From: Candidatus Zixiibacteriota bacterium
GTDB lineage: Bacteria; Zixibacteria; MSB-5A5; GN15; PGXB01
Direction: 5' to 3'
DNA: 6,711 nt
NCBI GenBank assembly: GCA_003641425.1
Contig: QNAH01000155.1
Location: 1-6,711 of the forward strand
The position numbers were made by a program, and so were the translations under genes. Position 1 is the stretch's first letter. Every line of letters begins with the position of its first letter. Shown here piece by piece: positions 1 to 5,642 of the stretch. The notes beneath the pieces are model-generated. The model did not search any database, was not told where the DNA came from, and worked only from the letters and a program-made list of their open reading frames with translations.

Positions 1-1133
1 ACTTCGACCATGATCGTCTTGCCGCCCCATTCTTCAGGCATAAGGTTGTGCTTGGAGAGTTGCTGACGGATCTGGTCCGGATTTGCCGTCGGTTTGTCGA
101 TCTTGTTGATAGCGACCACAATCGGCACATTGGCATCGCGGGCATGATCGATAGCCTCTATCGTCTGCGGCATCACGGCATCATCAGCGGCGACCACCAG
201 AACGACAATATCGGTGATCTGCGCCCCGCGGGCACGCATGGCGGTAAAAGCCGCATGACCCGGTGTATCGAGAAAAACGATTTTGTCTGTCGGCCCGGTA
301 ACTTCATAGGCCCCGATATGCTGGGTAATCGCCCCGGCCTCGGTGGCAACAACCTCGGTTTCGCGAATATAATCAAGAAGCGATGTTTTGCCATGATCGA
401 CATGACCCATAACCGTGACCACCGGCGATCTTGTTTCGAGATGCTCTTCGTCCTCATCCTCGCGCGCCTCGACTCCGATTTCTTCCTTTTCTTTAATTCC
501 ATATCCGCATTCAAGCGCCAGCGCCTCGATAGTATCCATATCGAGCCGCTGATTTATCGAGGCCATCATACCCAGCTTGAAACAGGTGGCGATCAATTCG
601 GCCGGTTTCATGTCCATGGTGCGGGCCAATTCGGCGACTGTCATGAACTCATTGACCTCGATCATATTTTCATCGGGAATAGACTCAAGATCGGATCCTT
701 TGATGCGCTTTTTGTATTTCTTTGATTTCTTCCCGGTTCCCATCGAGGCCATGGTGGCGCGGAAACTCTTGACGACCGCTTTGCGGTCCACTCGACGCGC
801 GTCTTTACTCTTTTTGCGTTTGTCGAATTTTTTCCGTTTGCCTTTATCGTGTTTCCTCAGCGCACTGGAAAGTTTGGCCAGTCTTTCATCGAAGGTTGCC
901 CCGGCTTTTTTCTCGGCTTTGGGGGGATGCTTCGGCTTCCTTTTCTGTTCGATATCCTTTTTGGCCGCAGCCTTCTCGGCATCAAACTTCACTTTGATCG
1001 CCCCCATCATTTCTTCGGTGGCGACCGACATATGAGACTTTGGCTCAAAGCCGAGCTTACGCAAAATAGTCAAAAGTGCGTTTGACGATATTTTGTATTC
1101 TTTTGCTACTTCGTATAATCTTTTCTTAGCCAT
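1..1133 (-). CDS. infB: Translation initiation factor IF-2 (partial, C-terminal part beyond left edge)
   Basis: IF2 is the GTPase that places initiator fMet-tRNA on the 30S subunit and promotes 50S joining. 377 codons are visible, followed by an incomplete one at base 1. Residues 1-50 form a first IF2_N subdomain (starts MAKKRLYEVAKEYKIS). Residues 55-150 are a Lys/Arg-rich, probably unstructured linker. Residues 158-212 look like a second IF2_N subdomain (FMTVAELA, then a helix-turn-helix-like stretch). The G domain follows: P-loop GHVDHGKT at 243-250, ITQHIGAY at 269-276, DTPGH at 289-293, NKID at 343-346. The G5 loop and domains II-IV lie outside the window. The P-loop near residue 243 means a short N-terminal region, closer to Bacillus IF2 than to E. 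coli IF2. The ATG at 1133 is preceded by GGAGGG (1140-1145) at 6 nt. It sits 17 nt downstream of the nusA stop, so the two are almost certainly co-transcribed and translated in sequence. A small oddity is AGAITQ where most IF2 proteins have AGGITQ. Confidence 0.97.
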   Translation of the reverse strand, partial: MAKKRLYEVAKEYKISSNALLTILRKLGFEPKSHMSVATEEMMGAIKVKFDAEKAAAKKDIEQKRKPKHPPKAEKKAGATFDERLAKLSSALRKHDKGKRKKFDKRKKSKDARRVDRKAVVKSFRATMASMGTGKKSKKYKKRIKGSDLESIPDENMIEVNEFMTVAELARTMDMKPAELIATCFKLGMMASINQRLDMDTIEALALECGYGIKEKEEIGVEAREDEDEEHLETRSPVVTVMGHVDHGKTSLLDYIRETEVVATEAGAITQHIGAYEVTGPTDKIVFLDTPGHAAFTAMRARGAQITDIVVLVVAADDAVMPQTIEAIDHARDANVPIVVAINKIDKPTANPDQIRQQLSKHNLMPEEWGGKTIMVE

Positions 1134-1150
1134 TAGCGTCCCTCCAGGAC

Positions 1151-2581
1151 CTAGTTATCTTCCATTTTCTCGATGACAGTTTCCCCCTTGTGGTCGGTCT
1201 TTTCATCCGTTTTTTTATCGTCCGAATCCGGCTCTCCGCTATCGGCTTCCTCTATTGACTTACCAGACTCCTCAACTTCTCTTGCCGCTTCAGCTTCTTC
1301 ACGAAGCCTCTTCTCTTCGGCCCGCTGGAGCTCGAGTTCACTTACAAAGGCCTTGGCCCTTTCAATAAGATTCTTTGCAGTCTTCTGACCAATACCATCC
1401 AGTTTGGTCAACTGCTCGACATTGGCTTTGGCCAGTTGCTGAACCGTGTTAATATCATCCTCGACAAGTCTTTCCTGCATCTTGGCTCCGATACCCTCGA
1501 GATTCCCAACCGGTACCATCTCTTCGGCTTCGCGTTTTTTCATCTCGTTGTAATCGCTCTCGGACATGATATTGATCTTCCATCCGGTCAGCTTCGACGC
1601 CAGGCGGGCGTTCTGCCCGGCTTTCCCGATGGCCAGCGACAGCTTGTCATCCTCGACCGCAACCGTCATGGCCTTTTCGCTTTCAAAGAAATCTATCTGA
1701 ACAACTTTGGCCGGCGCCAGGGACCGTGTCACAAAGATCTCAGGATTGGAACTGAACGGGATAATATCGATACGTTCATTATTGAGTTCTCGGACAATCG
1801 ACTGCACCCGGACACCCTTGATACCGACACAGGCGCCCACAGGGTCGATCCGCTCATCAGCCGAATAGACGGCGATCTTGGAACGTTCCCCGGGTTCGCG
1901 GGCGATCGCTTTGATCTCGATAACGCGTTCGAATATCTCGGGCACTTCAAGTTCAAACAGACTGCGCAGGAGCTCATTGCTGACCCGCGACAAAATTACC
2001 TGCGGTCCGGCCACGGATTTCTGCACATCCAGAATATAAGCGCGAATACGGTCCCCCTGGCGGTATTTTTCGCGCGGGATCTGCTCCTTTATAGGCAGGA
2101 CAGCCTCGGCTTTACCGAGATTGATGATCAGGTTGCCCTTATCGATCTGCTGTACCGTTCCTGATACCAACTGACCGACACGGGTGATATATTCGTCATA
2201 AATCTTATCACGTTCGGCCTCGCGGACCTTCTGTATCAGGACCTGTTTGGCCGTGGCTATTGCATTTCTGCCGAATTCCTCATCGACTTCCAGAAAGACT
2301 TCCATTTCATCATCGAGCTCTACATCGTCGTCCATCTCTTTGGCCTCGGACAGCGAGATTTCCGTCATCTTATCCGTTACTTTATCCACCACTTTTTTGA
2401 CCGCGATCATGGTGATCTCGCCGCTCTGACGATTGAGCTTAAAAGACAGATTTTCGGCTTCCGGATATCTTTTCTTGGCCGCCGCCAGAAGCGATTCCTC
2501 GACTTTAGAAATAACCGTATCCAGGTCTATATTTTTTTCCCGGGCGATTAGTGCTAAAGATTCAACTATGTGATAGGCCAT
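1151..2581 (-). CDS. nusA: Transcription termination/antitermination factor NusA
   Basis: NusA binds RNA polymerase and nascent RNA, stimulates pausing and hairpin-dependent termination, and takes part in rRNA antitermination. The chosen 476-residue form begins MAYHIVESLALIAREKNI, a typical NusA N-terminus. Domains in order: RNA-polymerase-binding N-terminal domain about 1-130; S1 domain about 134-200 (VGQLVSGTVQQID); KH1 about 235-290 with the conserved DPVGACVGIKG at 246-256; KH2 about 300-345 with AIGKAGQNARLA at 317-328; then one helix-hairpin-helix domain at about 358-412, with LEGIG at 361-365 and LDGIG at 394-398. Residues 413-476 are a charged Glu/Lys/Arg helix passing into a Glu/Asp/Lys-rich tail. 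E. coli NusA has two C-terminal acidic repeat domains; only one is seen here. A TTG at 2599 in the same frame would add six residues and overlap the rimP stop, but ATG at 2581 has the better-spaced ribosome binding site and a family-like start. Second gene of rimP-nusA-infB. Confidence 0.97.
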   Translation of the reverse strand: MAYHIVESLALIAREKNIDLDTVISKVEESLLAAAKKRYPEAENLSFKLNRQSGEITMIAVKKVVDKVTDKMTEISLSEAKEMDDDVELDDEMEVFLEVDEEFGRNAIATAKQVLIQKVREAERDKIYDEYITRVGQLVSGTVQQIDKGNLIINLGKAEAVLPIKEQIPREKYRQGDRIRAYILDVQKSVAGPQVILSRVSNELLRSLFELEVPEIFERVIEIKAIAREPGERSKIAVYSADERIDPVGACVGIKGVRVQSIVRELNNERIDIIPFSSNPEIFVTRSLAPAKVVQIDFFESEKAMTVAVEDDKLSLAIGKAGQNARLASKLTGWKINIMSESDYNEMKKREAEEMVPVGNLEGIGAKMQERLVEDDINTVQQLAKANVEQLTKLDGIGQKTAKNLIERAKAFVSELELQRAEEKRLREEAEAAREVEESGKSIEEADSGEPDSDDKKTDEKTDHKGETVIEKMEDN

Positions 2582-2590
2582 CTGTTTTAT

Positions 2591-2594
2591 CTCC
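2591..2594 (-). promoter_or_regulatory. Ribosome binding site of nusA
   Basis: The minus strand reads ACGGAG, with the GGAG core 9 nt upstream of ATG 2581. It begins just beyond the rimP stop codon (2596-2598). Its spacing favours the ATG at 2581 over the in-frame TTG at 2597-2599, which would lie upstream of this site and would need a site inside the rimP end. Confidence 0.7.
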
Positions 2595-2595
2595 G

Positions 2596-3036
2596 TCAAA
2601 AAATAATTTTTCCCATCCTGATATTGACCAGGTCATATTTACTGCTGTTGTCGTCGATCCGAAGTTCAATGCACCTTTCGTCGGCGGCAACCAGTTCGCC
2701 CTCGGCGGGCGGGAGGTCAGTGTCGTTAAAATATATCCGGACACGCTCTCCTATCCGACGCTTAAAATCGCGGGCCGTGGTCAGGGGACGATCCAGTCCC
2801 GGCGATGACACCTCGATCACATAACCGTAAGGAAACATGTCCTCGCCTTCCAGAACCGGTTCCACCGCTTTTGACAGTCGGGCGCAATTGTCTATATTGA
2901 CTCCATGATCGGAATCGACAAACAACTGCAGGCGGCTGCTTTTTTTGTAGCGTGAAAGCTTCAGTTCCACCAATTCATAACCTTCATCTTCAATTACCGG
3001 CGTAATCAATTCTTCGATTTTTTTCTTCAGCGACAT
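2596..3036 (-). CDS. rimP: Ribosome maturation factor RimP
   Basis: RimP (formerly YhbC/P15A) binds the free 30S subunit and is needed for its late maturation. The 146-residue product is within the usual family length of about 150. The N-terminal alpha/beta domain covers about residues 1-85 and carries the family signature EVSSPGLDRPL at 75-85. A C-terminal SH3-like barrel covers about 88-146 (FKRRIGERVRIYF, then GELVAADERCIEL). ATG at 3036 is preceded by GGAG (3044-3047) at 7 nt. Another ATG at 3040 is out of frame. The gene is the first of the conserved rimP-nusA-infB cluster, with a good promoter about 55 nt upstream of its start. Its TGA stop lies 14 nt before the nusA ATG, consistent with coupled translation. 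Confidence 0.96.
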   Translation of the reverse strand: MSLKKKIEELITPVIEDEGYELVELKLSRYKKSSRLQLFVDSDHGVNIDNCARLSKAVEPVLEGEDMFPYGYVIEVSSPGLDRPLTTARDFKRRIGERVRIYFNDTDLPPAEGELVAADERCIELRIDDNSSKYDLVNIRMGKIIF

Positions 3037-3098
3037 TCATTTTCTCCGCCGGATTCAATCTGACGGGCAATCCCATTCAAAAGACTGAATAACTAATT

Positions 3099-3127
3099 AT
3101 GATAACAAAACAACCCGCTTAATGCAA
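3099..3127 (-). promoter_or_regulatory. Sigma-70-type promoter for rimP-nusA-infB
   Basis: On the minus strand a -35 box TTGCAT (3122-3127) is followed by a 17-nt spacer and a -10 box TATCAT (3099-3104). TGT immediately upstream of the -10 makes it an extended -10 (TGn). Transcription would start near 3092, giving a leader of about 55 nt before the rimP ATG. The site lies in the 101-bp gap after the proS stop, a sensible place for the operon promoter. The boxes are read directly; activity is inferred. Confidence 0.7.
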
Positions 3128-3137
3128 ATTATTTATT

Positions 3138-4859
3138 CTAATTTATACGCTCCAACAGCCCCTTTACGGCAGTTAAAACGTCTCCCAGATCGGCCATAAC
3201 AACTTCATCGCCGCCCCGTGCCTTTAATTCGACTTTGCCCTGTTTCAGGGCCCTGTCCCCGATAATAATTCTCAGTGGAATTCCAATCAGATCGGCATCA
3301 TTGAATTTGACGCCGGCGCGTTCCGGCCTGTCATCCAGTAAGCAGTCGATATTATTATTAACCAACTCCGCGTAGATTTGTTCCGCCGCCTTTTTGTGCT
3401 CATCCTTCTCATAATTGAGAGGAATTATTTCGACCAGATAAGGGGCGATATTTTTGGGCCAGACGATCCCTTTTTCATCATGATAACGCTCCACCGCCGC
3501 CTGCGGTGTCCGTGTTATCCCGATTCCATAGGAACCCATGATAAACGGTTTTTCGTTACCCTCGGCATCCAGGAATTTAGCGCCCATTGACTCCGAATAT
3601 TTGGTCCCCAGCATAAATGTATTTCCGACTTCGATCCCCTGTTTGGCAACCAGCCTGCCATCGCAATGGGGACACATCTCCCCTTCCGGGGCGTCTATAA
3701 TGTCGGCCACCGCGGTGGCCCTGAAATCCCGGTCAAGGTTAACATTGATAATATGGGTTTCCTTTTTGTTGCCGCCGACAATGAAATTTTTCATCTTCGA
3801 AACCTCGTTGTCCACAATAATCGGCATATCTTTGGGCAGTTCAATAGGACCGGCATAACCGACCGGGCATTGCGTAACATCTTCGACCACCGCCGGCGGG
3901 GCGCTTTCTATCTCGATCGCATTAAGCTGGTTTTTAAGCTTGGTAAGATTCAGGTTACGGTCACCGCGGATCATGGCCGCCGCCGGTTTACCATCGGCCA
4001 GGTAGATTAGAGTTTTCACCAGCCGTGTGGCATCGACCTTCAAAAATGCGGTGACTTCCTCTATTGTCGAGGCATTTGGCGTATCGACTTCCTTTTTTTC
4101 CAGCACCTCGTTATCAACTTCAGGGGGATTTATTTCGCGGAAGGTCGCTTTCTCAATATTGGCGGCATAATCGCATTTGTCGCAGAACATGATCACTTCC
4201 TCGCCGCCCTCGGTATCAACAATCAGCATGAACTCATGGGCCGCTTTGCCGCCCATGGCGCCGGTATCCGACTCCACCTTTTTCGTATCCAGGCCGGCCC
4301 GTTTAAAAATCGCAAAATAGGCATCGACCATCTTCTGATAGGCCACCATGAACGAATCTTCATCGGTGTCGAATGTATAAGCGTCTTTCATGATAAATTC
4401 GCGGCCGCGCATCAGGCCGAATCGCGGGCGGATTTCATCGCGGAATTTAACCTGTATCTGGTACAGATTTAAGGGCAGTTGGCGGTAGCTTTTAAGCTCG
4501 CCGCGCAATAGATAAGTTACAATTTCTTCATGGGTTCCGCCGAGGACCATTTCGTGTAAATGGCGGTCCTTGAGGCGCATTTGTTCCTTGCCGACAGTGT
4601 CATACCGGCCCGATTCCTGCCACACCTCGGCCGGGTGAAGAACCGGCATGGTAATCTCGATTGCCCCGGACTTATTCATTTCCTCGCGCACAATTCTCGA
4701 AAATTTCTCGATAACCCGTTGCATCAGTGGTAGATAAATATAAATCCCGGCGGCCAGCTTGCGGATAAAACCACCTCTCAGCAGAAGTTGATGCGAAATC
4801 AGTTCAGCCTCGGATGATTGCTCTCTTAAAGTCGGTATATATGTTTGCGTCCAGCGCAT
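3138..4859 (-). CDS. proS: Prolyl-tRNA synthetase (bacterial type, with editing domain)
   Basis: ProRS is a class II synthetase that attaches proline to tRNA-Pro in the cytoplasm. Its 573 residues match the bacterial form (about 570). Class II motif 1 lies near 64-76 (SGAIEITMPVLHP), motif 2 at about 139-163 (FRDEIRPRFGLMRGREFIMKDA), motif 3 at 442-450 (GSYGIGITR). Between motifs 2 and 3 sits the inserted YbaK-like domain (about 235-385) that hydrolyses mischarged Ala-tRNA-Pro. K282 in RLVKTLIY appears to match the lysine important for editing in E. coli. Two CxxC pairs flank the insertion (C226/C229 and C396/C399) and could bind a metal. An anticodon-binding domain fills about 472-573, with RAGVKFNDADLIGIP at 514-528. 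ATG at 4859 follows AAGAGG at 5 nt. The gene has its own promoter upstream and no evident terminator before rimP, so read-through into rimP is possible. Confidence 0.98.
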   Translation of the reverse strand: MRWTQTYIPTLREQSSEAELISHQLLLRGGFIRKLAAGIYIYLPLMQRVIEKFSRIVREEMNKSGAIEITMPVLHPAEVWQESGRYDTVGKEQMRLKDRHLHEMVLGGTHEEIVTYLLRGELKSYRQLPLNLYQIQVKFRDEIRPRFGLMRGREFIMKDAYTFDTDEDSFMVAYQKMVDAYFAIFKRAGLDTKKVESDTGAMGGKAAHEFMLIVDTEGGEEVIMFCDKCDYAANIEKATFREINPPEVDNEVLEKKEVDTPNASTIEEVTAFLKVDATRLVKTLIYLADGKPAAAMIRGDRNLNLTKLKNQLNAIEIESAPPAVVEDVTQCPVGYAGPIELPKDMPIIVDNEVSKMKNFIVGGNKKETHIINVNLDRDFRATAVADIIDAPEGEMCPHCDGRLVAKQGIEVGNTFMLGTKYSESMGAKFLDAEGNEKPFIMGSYGIGITRTPQAAVERYHDEKGIVWPKNIAPYLVEIIPLNYEKDEHKKAAEQIYAELVNNNIDCLLDDRPERAGVKFNDADLIGIPLRIIIGDRALKQGKVELKARGGDEVVMADLGDVLTAVKGLLERIN

Positions 4860-4900
4860 TGTAACCTCTTCTAAATATTATGGAAAAAAGTTAACTGAAG

Positions 4901-4928
4901 AAGATAGCTTTTTATAAATAATTGTCAA
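4901..4928 (-). promoter_or_regulatory. Sigma-70-type promoter for proS
   Basis: The minus strand carries a perfect -35 hexamer TTGACA (4923-4928), a 16-nt A/T-rich spacer and TATCTT (4901-4906) as -10. The predicted start near 4894 gives a leader of about 35 nt before the proS ATG, too short for a T-box or other large riboswitch. The promoter lies directly downstream of the cysE terminator, so proS looks like an independent transcription unit from cysE. Confidence 0.65.
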
Positions 4929-4997
4929 TTAAAAAGATTGCCCGATTCCGTGTACCGTTTTATTCTGTTCAAGAAAGCCGAATCCGGCATTAGCAAT

Positions 4998-5023
4998 AAA
5001 AAAACGCCGTGAAGGCGGTTTTT
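4998..5023 (-). terminator. Rho-independent terminator after cysE, overlapping its stop codon
   Basis: On the minus strand a GC stem CGCC (5014-5017) pairs with GGCG (5005-5008) around the loop TTCAC. With one bulged C (5018), the stem extends through A5019-A5023 pairing with T5000-T5004. A run of seven T (4998-5004) follows. Two of the adenines in the left arm belong to the cysE TAA stop (5022-5024). Because the stem is flanked by A-run and T-run on both sides, it could work in both directions. A weaker hairpin (GCCG-GATT-CGGC at 4977-4988, then TTTCTT) lies just downstream and might act as a backup. Confidence 0.75.
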
Positions 5024-5594
5024 AAATCAGTTCCTCGACCGGGTAGCGGGTACGTTTCGGCTTGATACTTACCGCCTGATTATTCATTCGCGTGATATGT
5101 CCCGGCGTCCCGACAACTGTACAGTTGTCGGGAATATCGACCATGTACAGGAAAGTGTTGGCGCCGATACGAACATTGTCTCCAACAGTCAACGGCCCGA
5201 GCAAAATGGCCCCGGTTCCGATAAGAACATTGTTGCCGATAGTCGGGTGACGTTTGCCGGTGTGGTGCCCGGTTCCGCCCAGAGTGACGTTATGAAAGAT
5301 GACACAGTTGTCACCTATTTCGGCCGTCTCGCCGATTACGATACCGGCTCCGTGATCGATAAAAAATCCTTTGCCGATAGTTGCGCCCGGATGAATCTCC
5401 ACCCCGGAAAACATCCGCGAGATCTGAGATATAAGCCTCGGGAAAAATGGGATTCCCAGCTTAAAAAGCGCGTGGATAAAGCGATGAATAAATATCGCAT
5501 GGAATCCGGGATAAAGCAAAAATTCGATATTCTTTGCCGCCGGATCGTTGCGATAAATCGCTTTTATATCTTCGAGTACAGTTTTAAAAATCAT
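5022..5594 (-). CDS. cysE: Serine O-acetyltransferase (short CysE type)
   Basis: CysE acetylates L-serine with acetyl-CoA to give O-acetylserine, the first committed step of cysteine synthesis. The 190-residue protein is of the short Bacillus/cyanobacterial class, shorter than E. coli CysE (273), with a reduced helical N-terminus (about 1-60). The left-handed beta-helix of hexapeptide repeats runs from about 66 to 165. Key residues seen: EIHPGA at 66-71, the catalytic histidine in FIDHGAG (H81), IGETAEIG at 87-94, TLGGTG at 104-109, RHPTIG at 115-120, VGTPG at 161-165. The tail ends in Glu-Glu-Leu-Ile; a C-terminal isoleucine is the residue that docks into cysteine synthase CysK in known complexes. 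ATG 5594 is the first in-frame ATG after an upstream TAA (5634-5636). No Shine-Dalgarno is visible before it. The AsmA-like gene ends 48 nt upstream. A maltose/galactoside acetyltransferase is less likely given the CysE-specific motifs. Confidence 0.95.
   Translation of the reverse strand: MIFKTVLEDIKAIYRNDPAAKNIEFLLYPGFHAIFIHRFIHALFKLGIPFFPRLISQISRMFSGVEIHPGATIGKGFFIDHGAGIVIGETAEIGDNCVIFHNVTLGGTGHHTGKRHPTIGNNVLIGTGAILLGPLTVGDNVRIGANTFLYMVDIPDNCTVVGTPGHITRMNNQAVSIKPKRTRYPVEELI
5108..5133. repeat. Perfect 26-bp palindrome inside cysE
   Basis: Each strand reads TCCCGACAACTGT followed immediately by its reverse complement, so the symmetry is complete over 26 bp with the centre between 5120 and 5121. 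As RNA it could fold into an 11-bp stem with a GUAC loop. It encodes the CysE stretch IPDNCTVVGT. The 9-base word in its arm (GACAACTGT) recurs at 5304-5312 in the same gene, where it encodes a second Asp-Asn-Cys of the hexapeptide repeats, so part of the symmetry comes from protein repeats. Confidence 0.95.
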
Positions 5595-5642
5595 AACGAT
5601 TATTAATACGTATCGGCAATAATGAGCGATTGATTAAATTTG

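Noticed and set aside
48..725. Plus-strand reading frame of 225 codons opposite infB
   Set aside because: It lies entirely antisense to the unmistakable IF2 coding sequence, including the P-loop and DTPGH region, and its translation shows no domain. It is a codon-bias shadow.
1436..2164. Plus-strand reading frame of 242 codons opposite nusA
   Set aside because: It is antisense to the S1/KH region of NusA, with His/Asp/Leu-rich composition typical of complement-strand shadows and no ribosome binding site.
3037..3137. Possible terminator between proS and rimP
   Set aside because: Only a 5-bp AT-rich inverted repeat is present, with no GC stem or T-run on the minus strand, and it lies downstream of the predicted rimP promoter.
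3705..3720. 16-bp perfect palindrome (GGCCACCGCGGTGGCC) in proS
   Set aside because: It is short enough to be near chance in a window of this size and is made of ordinary Ala/Thr/Val codons. No related sites were seen.
4860..4997. T-box or other riboswitch upstream of proS
   Set aside because: The predicted leader is only about 35 nt, and no T-box sequence or large conserved fold is visible.
5097..5606. Plus-strand reading frame of 169 codons opposite cysE
   Set aside because: It covers the complement of the conserved hexapeptide-repeat gene; no family features or upstream signals were seen.
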